Assembly: GCA_003170995.1 (NCBI GenBank)
Contig: PMXT01000067.1
Location: forward strand, 1-13,602
Length of the DNA: 13,602 bases
Direction: 5' to 3'
From: Actinomycetota bacterium
GTDB lineage: Bacteria > Actinomycetota > Thermoleophilia > Gaiellales > Gaiellaceae
Shown one piece after another: positions 1 through 8,038 of the stretch. The position numbers and the translations under genes were made by a program. The stretch's first letter is position 1. The number at the start of each line of letters is the position of its first letter. The notes beneath the pieces were generated by a model. That model saw nothing but the letters and a program-made list of their open reading frames with translations. It searched no databases and was not told the origin of the DNA.

Positions 1-42
1 GCGCTCGATCCAGTGCCTTTCGGGGTTCGGCTCGGTGGTCAT
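1..42 (-). CDS. 5' end of a gene after glmU, possibly ribose-phosphate pyrophosphokinase (partial)
   Basis: An ATG on the minus strand at 42-40 opens a frame that stays open to the window edge and reads MTTEPNPERHWIER. A GAGG ribosome-binding-like motif lies about 8 nt upstream. The start is 31 bp after the glmU stop, on the same strand, so the two genes are probably co-transcribed. In Actinobacteria the gene after glmU is usually prs (phosphoribosyl pyrophosphate synthetase), and a short hydrophilic N-terminal extension fits that family. Fourteen residues cannot prove it, so the identity rests on gene order and no symbol is given. Confidence 0.45.
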   Translation of the reverse strand, partial: MTTEPNPERHWIER

Positions 43-73
43 GGACGCCTCTAGTCCAGCTAACTGAGACGCG

Positions 74-1402
74 TCAGTCGCCATCTGGCCCACGAGCATA
101 ACCCTCCTTGTTCAGCTGGCGAGAGCGGGCGATCGCGAGCGCGCCGGGCGGAACGTCGTCGGTGATCACCGATCCTGCCGCTATTACCGAATCATCTCCT
201 ATCTCAACCGGAGGCACGAACGAGTTGTGCACGCCGGTACGGACGTTGCGCCCGATCTTCGTCTTCTGCTTTCCGGGCCCTAGCTCGGGACGGTAGTTGG
301 CTGTAATCGCCCCGGCTGCGACGTTCGTTCCGGCGCCGACCTCGCTGTCGCCGATATAGGAGAGATGCGGCACCTTCGCTCCCTCTCCAACCTGAGAGTT
401 CTTGATCTCGACGAAAGTACCGGCCTTGGCGCCCGTTCCGAGAACCGTCCCCGGCCGTAGGTAGCAGAACGGACCCACTGTGACGTTCTCGCCGATCTCG
501 GCGTCGGCGGCGACGACGTGGGGCCCGATTTCGGCGCCGCTGCGCACCCGCGTTTGGCCTTTGAGCACGCAGAAGGGGTGGACGGTGGAGTCCGGCTCGA
601 GCTCCACGCAAGGCTCGATCCAGGTCGAAACGGGATCGACGATGCTGACACCGGCGAGCATGTGCGCCTTGTTTATGCGATCGCGCAAGATGGCCGCAGC
701 GGCCGCCATCTCCGTTCTCGTGTTGACGCCCTCGGCCTCGACCGGATCGTCTGCGATGCACGCACTGACGGGCTCGTTCTGGGAGACGAGGAAGCGAATC
801 GCGTCGGTGAGGTAGAGCTCGCCCTGAGCGTTGGCCGGCTCGAGCTGCTCCAGTGCCGGCCAGAGCTTCTCGGCCCGGAAGACGTAGATGGAGGAGTTGA
901 CCTCGCGCACAGCAAGCTCTTCGGGCGAGGCATCAACGGCTTCGACGATCGCGCTCACGCGATCCTTCTCATCGCGGAGCACGCGTCCGTAGCTACGAAC
1001 ATCCTCGGGGCAGAAGGAGAGCACGGTAGCCGCGGCCTGCTCGCGACGGTGTGTCTCGACGAGCTCGCTCAGCAGCGCGGAGGTCAGAAGCGGCGTATCG
1101 CCCGAGAGCACGAGAATCTCGTCGGCGCGATCCTCGAGCAGAGTACGCGCCGAGCGGACAGCGTCGCCGGTACCGAGCGGGCGCTCCTGGACGGTCACCT
1201 CTAGACCGGGGAAGAGCTCCGCCGTCGAGAGCGAGGCGACGATCACGAGCGGCTCGATGTCGAGCTCGTGCGCCGCCGCCAGCACCCAGTCCACTATCCG
1301 CCGACCGAGAATCGGATGTAAGTGCTTCGGCAACGCCGATTTCATCCGCGTGCCGAGCCCCGCGGCCATGACGACCGCTCCGAGTCTGTTGGAACCAGTC
1401 AT
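74..1402 (-). CDS. glmU: Bifunctional GlmU: GlcN-1-P acetyltransferase / GlcNAc-1-P uridylyltransferase
   Basis: Cytoplasmic bifunctional enzyme making UDP-GlcNAc for peptidoglycan: it acetylates glucosamine-1-phosphate, then uridylylates the product. The protein has 442 residues, near the usual 450-490. The N-terminal pyrophosphorylase domain shows GLGTRM (15-20) with K26, GTGDA (77-81), GDTPL (101-105) and N227 in EGVNTR. The C-terminal left-handed beta helix shows YLRPG (314-318), VEIKNS with K334, catalytic His346 in PHLSYIGD, and N369-Y370. The loop after NY is a few residues longer than in E. coli (RPELGPGKQKT), a variant I associate with deep-branching Actinobacteria. The ATG is preceded by AGGA with about 8 nt spacing. 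It lies downstream of tRNA-Gln and 31 bp before a probable prs. Identity is secure. Confidence 0.97.
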   Translation of the reverse strand: MTGSNRLGAVVMAAGLGTRMKSALPKHLHPILGRRIVDWVLAAAHELDIEPLVIVASLSTAELFPGLEVTVQERPLGTGDAVRSARTLLEDRADEILVLSGDTPLLTSALLSELVETHRREQAAATVLSFCPEDVRSYGRVLRDEKDRVSAIVEAVDASPEELAVREVNSSIYVFRAEKLWPALEQLEPANAQGELYLTDAIRFLVSQNEPVSACIADDPVEAEGVNTRTEMAAAAAILRDRINKAHMLAGVSIVDPVSTWIEPCVELEPDSTVHPFCVLKGQTRVRSGAEIGPHVVAADAEIGENVTVGPFCYLRPGTVLGTGAKAGTFVEIKNSQVGEGAKVPHLSYIGDSEVGAGTNVAAGAITANYRPELGPGKQKTKIGRNVRTGVHNSFVPPVEIGDDSVIAAGSVITDDVPPGALAIARSRQLNKEGYARGPDGD

Positions 1403-1455
1403 CGCGCCCGTCCTCTCCGACCCGCCCGGCTCACGTGCCTATTCTGCCCGGTCCC

Positions 1456-1473
1456 GCCGAGAGGCGCCTCGGC
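1456..1473 (-). other. Hairpin between tRNA-Gln and glmU
   Basis: GCCGAG (1456-1461) and CTCGGC (1468-1473) can pair as a 6 bp stem. The 10 bp core GAGGCGCCTC (1461-1470) is itself a perfect palindrome. It lies in the 125 bp spacer between the tRNA 3' end and the glmU start. There is no U-tract on the minus strand, so it is not a convincing intrinsic terminator. It could mark tRNA 3' processing or a partial terminator. Confidence 0.3.
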
Positions 1474-1527
1474 TCTTGCCCCAATGCCGTTTTCGAAGCC
1501 GACGCCAAGCGAGTCCGGACAGGAGTA

Positions 1528-1598
1528 CTGGGGCGCCAGGATTCGAACCTGGGGTCACGGGACCAAAACCCGTTGCCTTACCACTTGGCCACGCCCCA
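1528..1598 (-). tRNA. tRNA-Gln (anticodon TTG)
   Basis: The minus strand folds as a complete 71 nt tRNA. The acceptor stem is TGGGGCG (1598-1592) pairing with CGCCCCA (1535-1529), with discriminator G at 1528. The D arm contains AAGTGGTAAGG. The anticodon stem ACGGG/CCCGT holds loop TTTTGGT, with anticodon TTG at 1566-1564. The T arm is CCAGGTTCGAATCCTGG. CCA is not encoded (GTA follows). A TACTCT box at about position -22 of the tRNA may be its -10 promoter element, but no good -35 is visible, so read-through from the ispE cluster is also possible. tRNA-Gln next to glmU is, from memory, a familiar actinobacterial arrangement. Confidence 0.96.
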
Positions 1599-1642
1599 AC
1601 GCTGCTTCGCTCGAAGAGTACCGCCAGGGCCGCAGCGATACT

Positions 1643-1672
1643 GCGCCGGCTTCGCTCGAGTGTGGCCGGCGC
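1643..1672 (-). terminator. GC-rich hairpin after the small membrane protein gene
   Basis: GCGCCGGC (1643-1650) and GCCGGCGC (1665-1672) are perfect 8 bp complements separated by a 14 nt loop. The stem begins two bases after the stop codon of the upstream membrane-protein gene. The position suits a transcription end for the tatD-rsmA-ispE cluster before tRNA-Gln, but no U-tract follows, so termination is only inferred. An 11 bp direct repeat, GCTTCGCTCGA, occurs in the loop region and again near 1605. Confidence 0.4.
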
Positions 1673-1673
1673 C

Positions 1674-2033
1674 TCAGCGCCGATCGACGAGCAGGGTGGC
1701 CAGCACGGCGATCGCCAGCACAACGATCGCGACGACAACCAACAGCGCCGTGACCAGCACGAGCACAAAGACGAGCACCCCCAACACCTGCGAAGCGGCG
1801 ACTATCCAGGCCAACTCTCGCGGCGATCCCGACAGCTCTCGCCGAAGAAGCAGGTAGAGCGCCAGCAAGCAGCCGGCGATCACGATCGCGAGCCAGAAGC
1901 TGAGCACGCCGAAGGCGACGAGAAGCGCCTCGACGATCACGACGACGAGGGTCAACTTGAAGCGATTCGAGTGCAAGAAACGCTCGCTTTGCGAGCTCCC
2001 ATGCTCGATCGCAGACTGCTCTCCGGACAGCAT
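1674..2033 (-). CDS. Small four-helix membrane protein, unknown function
   Basis: A 119-residue protein I do not recognise by name. After a polar N-terminus of about 25 residues (serine and charged) there are four hydrophobic stretches at roughly 27-43, 44-63, 74-90 and 92-115. A short RRELSGSPRE cytoplasmic-type loop separates pairs two and three, and the protein ends in DRR. There is no signal peptide or catalytic motif. The gene starts 9 bp after the ispE stop and is presumably translated from the same message, though no strong ribosome binding site is visible and a start slightly further in is possible. A membrane protein after ispE has no obvious role in the MEP pathway. Confidence 0.75.
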   Translation of the reverse strand: MLSGEQSAIEHGSSQSERFLHSNRFKLTLVVVIVEALLVAFGVLSFWLAIVIAGCLLALYLLLRRELSGSPRELAWIVAASQVLGVLVFVLVLVTALLVVVAIVVLAIAVLATLLVDRR

Positions 2034-2042
2034 GCCGCAACG

Positions 2043-2855
2043 CTACCAGGCTGGCTCGGTGAGCCGAACATCACCGATCGTTGCCATCGCCTCAGCCGCC
2101 TTCTCGGCCCTCTCCCGTTGCTCGAAAAGAGCATAAACGGCCGGGCCGGCGCCGCTCACATCGGCGCGAAAGGCACCGAGCTCGAGCAGTCGTGCGCTGA
2201 GAGGCGAGCCGGCCAAATCGTTCGCCGGAAGAAGAGCTAGATCGGTAGGCCGTCGCACCGATTCGAGGACGCCGAGCAGCGCTGCTCGGCGCTCGGCGAA
2301 GCCCTGCTCGCCGCGCCGTTCGTCGAAGGCACGGTAGACCTCGCCGGTCGAGGCCTTGGCGACTCCGTCCGGCAGAACCAAGAGCACCGCGTAGTCCTGC
2401 GGAAGCGCGAGTGGGCGAAGCTCGCCGCCATCCTCTGTGCCGAGTTGAGGGCCGTCCAGGAGGAAGAAGGGGATGTCGGCGCCGAGCGGGCGCACCAGCT
2501 CGATCAGCTCGCCCGGCGACAGTGGGCTCCCAAGCGTTGCGTTGACGAGACGGAGTGCGGTCGCGGCATCGCTCGAGCCGCCACCGAGGCCGGCCGCGAC
2601 GGGCACCTCCTTCTCGATCGATATTCGCCAGCGGGGCTCCACGCGGGCTCGCTCGGCCAGCGCCTCGAGGACGAAGCGAACGAGCGTGTCTGGCACGAAG
2701 CCAACGATCTCGATCTCCGGTGCCGGATCTAGCTCGATCCGGTCGGCAAGCGCGATGCGCTGGAAAACGGTTGCAAGTTCGTGCTTCCCGTTTTCCCGTA
2801 CCGGGCCGACGATTAGTGCCAGATTGAGCTTGGCCGAAGCGAGAGCGACCGTCAC
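2043..2855 (-). CDS. ispE: 4-diphosphocytidyl-2-C-methyl-D-erythritol kinase (IspE)
   Basis: GHMP kinase that phosphorylates CDP-methylerythritol at the 2-hydroxyl in the MEP pathway to isoprenoid precursors; cytoplasmic. The GTG start at 2855 overlaps the rsmA stop as GTGA, giving 270 residues, close to the usual 280. The frame is open far upstream, but only from this GTG does the family N-terminus appear: SAKLNLAL with Lys9, then HELATVFQ. The GHMP ATP loop is PVAAGLGGGSSDAA (85-98), and the catalytic-type Asp is D127 in LGADIPFF. The C-terminal VSGAGPAVYALF matches the family's third motif. Translational coupling with rsmA is likely. Genes for tatD, rsmA and ispE in this order are typical of Actinobacteria. 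Confidence 0.95.
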   Translation of the reverse strand: MTVALASAKLNLALIVGPVRENGKHELATVFQRIALADRIELDPAPEIEIVGFVPDTLVRFVLEALAERARVEPRWRISIEKEVPVAAGLGGGSSDAATALRLVNATLGSPLSPGELIELVRPLGADIPFFLLDGPQLGTEDGGELRPLALPQDYAVLLVLPDGVAKASTGEVYRAFDERRGEQGFAERRAALLGVLESVRRPTDLALLPANDLAGSPLSARLLELGAFRADVSGAGPAVYALFEQRERAEKAAEAMATIGDVRLTEPAW

Positions 2856-3637
2856 GACAGCGCCTCCGCAAGGGCAACGAACTCGGCCGGTGTCAGCGCT
2901 TCGGCGCGGCTGCGCGGATCGCGCCCGACCCGCACGAGCGTGGTTTCGGCCTCTCCCCTCGAGACGAGGCCGGTGATAGCGAGCGAGTTGGCGAGTGTCT
3001 TGCGACGATGCGCGAAGGCCGCGACGACTAGACGCTTGATGCGGCCGAAGTCCTCGGGCAGGGGTTTGCGCGAGAAGGCAACTAGCGCCGACTCGACGCG
3101 CGGCCGCGGCCGGAAGGCCTCGCGCGAGACGGGATGGAAGCCCCTTCGCTCGGTCACTAGCTGGACGAGCACCGAGACCGCGCCGTAGACCTTGCTGCCT
3201 GGCGAGGCAAACAACCTGTCCGCCGCCTCGCGCTGCACCATCACGCACCACAGCTCGATCTGCGGTAGACCGTCCAGCGACTCGACGATGAGTGGCGTGG
3301 CGATGTTGTAGGGCAGGTTTGCCACCAGCTTTGTCGCCGACGGGGCGAGCGTCGCCAGATCGAGCGCGAGCGCGTCTCCAAAGTGGAGCGAGACGTTCTC
3401 GTGCCCGACGAGCCGCTCGCGCAGCTGAGGCTCGAGCTCGCGGTCGATCTCGACGGCGTCGACGTGCGCCACGCGCTCTGCCAGATAGGCGGTGAGAACG
3501 CCGAGTCCGGGTCCGATCTCGAGCACATTGTCGGAGGAGTCGAGCCCAGCCAGTCGATCGATCACGCCAAGCAGGTTCTCGTCGACGAGAAAGTGCTGGC
3601 CGAGCTTCTTCTTGGCGGTGAAGCGAGGCCCGGTCAT
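2852..3637 (-). CDS. rsmA: 16S rRNA A1518/A1519 dimethyltransferase (RsmA/KsgA)
   Basis: SAM-dependent enzyme that dimethylates two adjacent adenines in the 3'-terminal hairpin of 16S rRNA during late 30S assembly. The 261-residue protein shows the full motif set: LGQHFL (12-17), SAM-binding EIGPGLG (40-46), acidic VEID (62-65) contacting the SAM ribose, catalytic NLPY (107-110), MVQREAADRL, FRPRPRVESAL and AFAHRRKTLANSL in the C-terminal helical domain. The ATG overlaps the tatD stop (ATGA) and the stop overlaps the ispE GTG, so three cistrons are stacked without gaps. Nothing is truncated. Confidence 0.96.
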   Translation of the reverse strand: MTGPRFTAKKKLGQHFLVDENLLGVIDRLAGLDSSDNVLEIGPGLGVLTAYLAERVAHVDAVEIDRELEPQLRERLVGHENVSLHFGDALALDLATLAPSATKLVANLPYNIATPLIVESLDGLPQIELWCVMVQREAADRLFASPGSKVYGAVSVLVQLVTERRGFHPVSREAFRPRPRVESALVAFSRKPLPEDFGRIKRLVVAAFAHRRKTLANSLAITGLVSRGEAETTLVRVGRDPRSRAEALTPAEFVALAEALS

Positions 3638-4380
3638 GGCAAGCAGAAGGCCGCGCGAGTGTTGGCAGCCGTTCGCTCGGCCAGTTCAGTGACCGGCTCG
3701 CCGCGCGATTCGGCCAGCGCCGAGAGCGTGTGAACGATGAACGCGGGCTCGTTCGGGCGGCCGCGCTTGGGCTGAGGCGCGAGGTAGGGACAGTCACTCT
3801 CGACGAGCAGCCGCTCGGCCGGAACGAGTCGAGCCGCGCTACGCAAGTCGTCCGACTTCGGGTAGGTGACGTTGCCGGCAAACGAGATGTAGCAGTCACG
3901 CCCGAGCGCCCAGGACAGAAGCGCCGGCGAGGAGAAGCAGTGCAGGACGATCGTCCCCGAGAAATCTTCAAGCAGCGTGGGCGTGTCGTCGTCGGCCTCA
4001 CGGGTGTGTATCACGACCGGCTTTCCGATGCGCGCAGCGAGCTCGAGCTGCGAGGCGAAGAGCTCCAGCTGGGCAGAGCGTGGGGCGCGGTCGCGGTAGT
4101 AATCGAGACCGATCTCACCGAGCGCGACTGCCCGGGGCGAGGCGAGAAGCTGCTCGAGCTCGACGAGGCGCCCGGCATCGGCCTCGTCCGCCTGATGCGG
4201 ATGCACGCCGAGAATGGCAAAGACCTCCTCGTTACGCTCGGCGATGGCGAGCGTCTCCCGACAGGAATCGATGCCCGTGCCAACGCTGACGATCGTCTCG
4301 ACTCTCGCGGCTCGCGCCCGCGCGACAAGCTCCTCTGCGGCGGGCTCGCACGCGTCGAGGTGCGCGTGCGCGTCGATCAC
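3634..4380 (-). CDS. tatD: TatD-family metal-dependent hydrolase/DNase
   Basis: Amidohydrolase-fold metalloenzyme; family members act as 3'-5' exonucleases or DNA-repair/quality-control hydrolases. The 248 residues contain the expected metal ligands: H5 and H7 (HAHLD), E89 (GEIGLD), H125 (IHTR), H147 (LHCFS) and D196 (ESDCPYL). The GTG start at 4380 places HAHLD at its usual N-terminal position. Only a weak GGGGC precedes it. It is the first gene of the overlapping tatD-rsmA-ispE cluster. It is separated from metG by 331 bp holding a repeat (family A) instead of the close spacing usual for this pair. The exact substrate cannot be read from sequence. Confidence 0.94.
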   Translation of the reverse strand: MIDAHAHLDACEPAAEELVARARAARVETIVSVGTGIDSCRETLAIAERNEEVFAILGVHPHQADEADAGRLVELEQLLASPRAVALGEIGLDYYRDRAPRSAQLELFASQLELAARIGKPVVIHTREADDDTPTLLEDFSGTIVLHCFSSPALLSWALGRDCYISFAGNVTYPKSDDLRSAARLVPAERLLVESDCPYLAPQPKRGRPNEPAFIVHTLSALAESRGEPVTELAERTAANTRAAFCLP

Positions 4381-4438
4381 TCGTGCCCCGGCCGGTAATG
4401 CTTCCGAGTTTCTGGGTCACTAGCACCAAGCGATGCAA

Positions 4439-4651
4439 GGGAACTCGTCTGGGGACGGAGGAGCGCCGGGTGAGTGCGAGATCGTGGTTCGAGACTAGGA
4501 CGCAGGGCGCATTCGTATCGCTCGGAGATACGGGTGCGCCCGAGGACAACGTCCTCGGCCCGCGAGATCGTGCCCAGCCGGTGTTTCTCTGTTTCCAGAC
4601 GAGCTCCGAGACGGGGAGCGTTCGTACTGGATAGTACGGACGCGACTGAGG
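4439..4651 (-). repeat. Family A structured intergenic repeat, copy 1 (metG-tatD spacer)
   Basis: About 213 bp, homologous to 8950-9163 in the same orientation, roughly 80-87% identical over the central 170 bp by eye. It contains three hairpins. 4623-4638 is a 6 bp stem CGTACT/AGTACG. 4540-4558 is an 8 bp stem around GAGGAC/GTCCTC with a 3 nt loop. 4505-4541 is 7 bp plus 6 bp (CGTATC/GATACG) with a 2x2 internal loop. GAGATCGTG occurs twice inside. A 1 nt length difference from copy 2 in a hairpin loop breaks any shared reading frame, so it is non-coding. It fills most of the 331 bp gap. I see nothing further in 4381-4438 or 4652-4711. Strand is given by the flanking genes and is not proven. 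Confidence 0.8.
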
Positions 4652-4711
4652 ACACGGCAGCGCGCCGCGTGATAGCGGGCCAGAAGCCGAAAGGTATTGC
4701 TGGACGGGGCA

Positions 4712-6526
4712 CTAATCGGCTCCGGCTCCCGCCGCTTCTTCCATCCGCTTCAGCTCCTCGGCGACCACGGCGTCGGGATCGAGCTTGCGGAACAGCGGTC
4801 TCGGCTCGAGCAGCTTCTGGCCGACCGGAAGCTGACTTGCCCGCCAACGCCCGCGCAGCGACTCGTAGTTCCCGGTCAGGACGAGGTGCGAGTCGCCCTC
4901 TTCGTGGTGCTCGACGAACTCGAGCTTCCCGATGATGTCGTCTTCATAGCCGAGCAGCTCGTGCAAAGCCTGCGAGGAGAAGGGCAGAAACGGTGAGAAA
5001 AGCAGCTTCAGGTTGTCGACGCAGCGCAGAGCCACATAGAGAATCGTCGCCGCTCGCTCGCGGTTCGACTCGATCAGCTTCCAGGGCGCCTGCTCGCTGA
5101 CGTATTGATTGGCGAGCCCGGCCAAGCGCATTGCCTCGATCAGACCGGCCTTGAAGCGAGCCGCCTCGATCTCAGCACCCACTGAATCGAGACCGGCCTC
5201 GATCGCTGCCAGGATCTGCTCGTCAGCCTCGCTCAGAGTCTCAGGTGCAGGTACCTCGCCGAAGTGACGCTGAACGTTCTTGAGCGTGCGATTGACGAGA
5301 TTGCCCCAAGTGGCGACGAGCTCATCGTTGTTCCTTCGCACGAACTCCGACCAGGTGAAGTCGGTGTCCTGGCTCTCGGGACCGGCGATGGTGAGAAAGT
5401 AACGGAGCGCGTCGGCGTCGTAGCGCTCCAGGAAATCCTTCACGTAGATGACCACGCCGCGGCTGGAGCTGAACTTGCGCCCCTCCATGGTCAGGAACTC
5501 GCTTGCGACCACGTCGTAGGGAAGCTCCAACTTCGTCTTCCCTGCACCGACCTCGCCGCCCTCGCCGTAGCCGAGCAGCATGCTCGGCCAGATGACCGTG
5601 TGGAAGACGATGTTGTCCTTGCCCATGAAGTAGTAGTGGCGCGAGTCGGGGTTCTGCCACCAATCGCGCCAGGCATCCGGAGTGCCGCGCACTGCCGCCC
5701 ACTCCACCGTCGAGGAGAGGTAGCCGATCACCGCGTCGAACCAGACGTAGATGCGCTTCCCGGATTCCTCGCCGTCGTAGCCTGAGACCGGGATCGGTAC
5801 GCCCCAGTCGAGATCACGAGTGATCGCGCGCGGGATCAGCTCGTCGAGCAGATTGAGCGAGAAGCGGCGCACGTTGAGGCGCCAGTGTTCCTGCCGGCTG
5901 ATCCATTCCCTGAGCGCGTCGGCAAAGGCCGGTAGATCCAGGAAGAGATGGCTCGTCTCCTTGAACACCGGCGTACTGCCGTCGATGCGCGAGCGCGGAC
6001 CCACGAGGTCGATCGGATCGAGCTGACGACCGCAGTTGTCGCACTGATCGCCGCGCGCCCCGCCGTAACCGCAGTGTGGACAGGTGCCCTCGATGTAGCG
6101 GTCCGGCAGCGTGTGCCCGCTGCCGGACGAGAAGGCGCCCATCGCCGTGCGTTCGACGATGTAGCCCTTCTCGTGCAGCGTACGGAAGACGTCACGCACG
6201 ACTCGGTAGTGGTTCTGAGTAGTCGTGCGGGTGAAGATGTCGTAGGAGAGCCCGAGTCGCTTGAGATCCTCGCGGATGACCTCGTTTGAGCTATCGGCCA
6301 GCTCACGACACGAGAGCCCTTCTTTCTCGGCCGCGACCATGACCGGCGTCCCATGCTCGTCGGTTCCGCTCACCATCAACACGTCGTTGCCCTTGAGTCG
6401 GTGATAGCGAGCGAAGATGTCGGACGGGACGCCGAACCCGGCGACGTGCCCAATATGGCGCGGGCCGCTGGCATACGGCCAGGCCACTGCAACCAGAATC
6501 TTCTTTGCTGTCTCGTTCTCGCCCAT
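4712..6526 (-). CDS. metG: Methionyl-tRNA synthetase
   Basis: Class I aminoacyl-tRNA synthetase charging tRNA-Met in the cytoplasm. The 604 residues include [12 protein letters not shown] with the HIGH signature at 24-27, a four-cysteine zinc knuckle (C149, C152, C162, C165) in the connective domain, and KFSSS at 351-355. An anticodon-binding helical domain follows, with [13 protein letters not shown] and APWKL. There is no C-terminal tRNA-binding EMAP domain, as is common in actinobacteria. The ATG at 6526 is fixed by the proximity of the HIGH motif. It has only a weak GGCAGG upstream, and a TATGAT box lies about 30 nt before it. The first 224 nt lie inside the open frame of the upstream M23 gene (see findings). 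Confidence 0.97.
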   Translation of the reverse strand: MGENETAKKILVAVAWPYASGPRHIGHVAGFGVPSDIFARYHRLKGNDVLMVSGTDEHGTPVMVAAEKEGLSCRELADSSNEVIREDLKRLGLSYDIFTRTTTQNHYRVVRDVFRTLHEKGYIVERTAMGAFSSGSGHTLPDRYIEGTCPHCGYGGARGDQCDNCGRQLDPIDLVGPRSRIDGSTPVFKETSHLFLDLPAFADALREWISRQEHWRLNVRRFSLNLLDELIPRAITRDLDWGVPIPVSGYDGEESGKRIYVWFDAVIGYLSSTVEWAAVRGTPDAWRDWWQNPDSRHYYFMGKDNIVFHTVIWPSMLLGYGEGGEVGAGKTKLELPYDVVASEFLTMEGRKFSSSRGVVIYVKDFLERYDADALRYFLTIAGPESQDTDFTWSEFVRRNNDELVATWGNLVNRTLKNVQRHFGEVPAPETLSEADEQILAAIEAGLDSVGAEIEAARFKAGLIEAMRLAGLANQYVSEQAPWKLIESNRERAATILYVALRCVDNLKLLFSPFLPFSSQALHELLGYEDDIIGKLEFVEHHEEGDSHLVLTGNYESLRGRWRASQLPVGQKLLEPRPLFRKLDPDAVVAEELKRMEEAAGAGAD

Positions 6527-7961
6527 TGCCTGCCGTATCTACTCCGGGACTCAACATCATACGAGGCGGCCGACGGAGGCTGTGAGCGCGAACGACGATG
6601 AACGCCAATCCGCCACCCGTCCCGAGGGCCAGTAAGAGCAACGCCCCGAGGGCAATCCGGCGCGAATCGGTCGAGCGCGAGTGCGTCGTCGCCTGTGAAC
6701 GAATGCGGGCCAAGGCCGGCGTGGAAGCATTCGCACGTACGCCGTGGCGACGCTCGAGCTGGGTCGCGCCGGCGTCGGCGTGGACGGCGGCAGCCATACG
6801 CGTCTCGATCGAGGCGCTTCGGACTGTACGGGCTGGCGCCGTGGCAATCCCGAGAGAATGCGACTCGACGATACCGAACGCTACGCCGGTGCCAGACAAG
6901 CTCGATTCCGTAGCACCCGTGGTGGAACGCTGAGGCGCGTCACTTGCGGGCTGAGAAACCGTGGCACTCGGGCCATCAGCCGCCGTCGAGACCTGAGGCT
7001 GCGTGACAGTAGCCGTGTCGTTGGTTGCGTCCGCTTGAGCTGAGGCTGCGTCCTCGGGCGACGTATCCGTGGTGGAAGGCTCGGGCGCGTCACTTGCCGG
7101 TTGAGCAGTCGGACCATCAGCCGCCGTCGAGACCTGAGGCTGCGTGACAGTAGCCGTGTCGTTGGTTGCGTCCGCTTGAGCTGAGGCTGCGTCCTCGGGC
7201 GACTGCACGGACGCCTCCTCCGTCTGGGAGCTGCTGTCAGCGACGGTGCCGTCTGCCTGCCCGTCGCTAGCGGCGTTCGACCCGTCGTCCGCCGACGACA
7301 CGGGCGACACGATCTCGGTCGCAGCACCGACCGCGACCCCGATCGCGCTCGCGACGTCAACGCTCGTGTCACCGACCACTGGCGTCTCCGCCACCGACTC
7401 GTCCGAGCTCTGCGCCCCGTCACTTGTTACCGGGGAACTCTCGCTTACCGCGGTCGAAGTCTCTCCGTCGCTGACTTGATCGGCAGCAGCCGGCTGCTGC
7501 GTACGACCGGGCAAGAGTGTGAGTGGATCGATGTAGCCGTTCGGATCGGAGGCGACCCTGACTCCGAGGTGGACGTTCGCGGGAGTGCCATCATCCGGCG
7601 CGGGCGCGATTGTGCCGACCGTCTCTCCCTCGCTCACGACAGTGTTCTTGGCGACTCCGATCGAGCCCAACCCGACGAGGGTGACGGCGTAGCCGTCCGC
7701 GGTGCGGATCGTAACCGTGCGCCCGTTACCGGGCACGGTACCGGCAAACGAGACCGTGCCGGCGGCGGGCGCGCGCACGTTCGAGCCGGGATCGGCGGCG
7801 ATATCGACACCGCGGTGCTGCCCGCCGGCGTAGGGATCGTCGCCGAGAGAGAAGGCGCGGACGACTTGGCCGTCTGCCGGCCAGGTCCAGCTTGCCGCGG
7901 GAGCGGCCAGGATCATCGCAACCAATATCGCCGCGAACGTGAGCACGACCGAGCGTCGCAT
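6303..7961 (-). CDS. Secreted/anchored LytM (M23)-like envelope protein with repetitive linker
   Basis: The 552-residue frame has a signal peptide (about 1-24, cleaved near PAASW), an M23/LytM-like fold (about 27-152), a Ser/Thr/Ala/Asp-rich linker (about 155-430) and a transmembrane helix (about 435-457) followed by RRPPR, so it looks wall-facing and membrane-anchored. The zinc pair H49/D53 (HRGVD) is present. The YxHL histidine is replaced by Gly97, and HxH reads N129-V-H131, so peptidase activity is doubtful. Start ATG has GGGGGG about 6 nt upstream and a clear promoter at 8004-8032. The linker contains a recent tandem duplication. After residue 469 (RMM) the frame runs 224 nt into metG. 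The last ~74 residues are arginine-rich and look unselected, so the true C-terminus or a frameshift needs checking. Role in envelope maintenance is inferred. Confidence 0.8.
   Translation of the reverse strand: MRRSVVLTFAAILVAMILAAPAASWTWPADGQVVRAFSLGDDPYAGGQHRGVDIAADPGSNVRAPAAGTVSFAGTVPGNGRTVTIRTADGYAVTLVGLGSIGVAKNTVVSEGETVGTIAPAPDDGTPANVHLGVRVASDPNGYIDPLTLLPGRTQQPAAADQVSDGETSTAVSESSPVTSDGAQSSDESVAETPVVGDTSVDVASAIGVAVGAATEIVSPVSSADDGSNAASDGQADGTVADSSSQTEEASVQSPEDAASAQADATNDTATVTQPQVSTAADGPTAQPASDAPEPSTTDTSPEDAASAQADATNDTATVTQPQVSTAADGPSATVSQPASDAPQRSTTGATESSLSGTGVAFGIVESHSLGIATAPARTVRSASIETRMAAAVHADAGATQLERRHGVRANASTPALARIRSQATTHSRSTDSRRIALGALLLLALGTGGGLAFIVVRAHSLRRPPRMMLSPGVDTAGNGRERDSKEDSGCSGLAVCQRPAPYWARRRVRRPVRHLRSLSPTQGQRRVDGERNRRAWDAGHGRGRERRALVS
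6556..6561 (-). promoter_or_regulatory. Candidate -10 box of a metG promoter
   Basis: TATGAT on the minus strand differs from TATAAT at one position and would place the transcription start about 22 nt before the metG ATG. The best -35-like sequence (CTCACA) is 19 bp away and poor, so support comes mainly from the -10 box. It lies within the 3' part of the M23 reading frame, just after its membrane segment. Confidence 0.35.
6917..7203 (-). repeat. Tandem in-frame duplication in the M23 linker
   Basis: Two units, about 6917-7062 and 7067-7203, encode the [16 protein letters not shown]... and ...[10 protein letters not shown] segments twice (roughly residues 254-297 and 301-347). A 90 bp block is identical base for base (6973-7062 and 7114-7203). 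The units otherwise differ by a 9 bp indel and a few substitutions. Perfect identity including third codon positions indicates a recent duplication or gene conversion. Confidence 0.9.
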
Positions 7962-8003
7962 CTTGAGCCCCCCATAATCGTTGTCAGAATAGATAACGCG
8001 GGC

Positions 8004-8032
8004 AGCGTAGCTCGACGCGGTACCGTTGTCAA
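8004..8032 (-). promoter_or_regulatory. Sigma-70-type promoter of the M23-like gene
   Basis: A consensus TTGACA (8032-8027) is followed after exactly 17 bp by TACGCT (8009-8004), matching the TAnnnT core used by actinobacterial housekeeping sigma factors. Transcription would start near 7997, giving a leader of about 36 nt that includes the GGGGGG ribosome binding site. It sits just after the rsmI stop, so the M23 gene has its own promoter. Confidence 0.65.
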
Positions 8033-8038
8033 CTCTGG

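Noticed and set aside
518..2240. Long plus-strand open frames opposite glmU, tRNA-Gln and the ispE region
   Set aside because: They are antisense to well-identified genes or cross the tRNA, with arginine-rich low-information translations typical of high-GC shadow frames.
2856..4001. Long minus-strand frame upstream of and continuous with ispE (would make a 652-residue protein)
   Set aside because: It overlaps rsmA and tatD on the same strand in another frame, is arginine/serine-rich, and the IspE N-terminus begins only at the GTG at 2855.
4652..4711. A family B copy after metG
   Set aside because: GGCCCGCTATCACGCGGC superficially resembles the B start, but the conserved downstream blocks and the 3' arm are absent.
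4377..4847. A minus-strand frame reading through family A copy 1 as a possible small protein
   Set aside because: It overlaps the metG 3' end, and the homologous copy at 8950-9163 has a 1 nt indel that breaks the frame while hairpins are preserved.
7962..8003. A riboswitch (for example a c-di-AMP type) before the M23-like gene
   Set aside because: The promoter leaves only about 36 nt of leader, too short for a known riboswitch.
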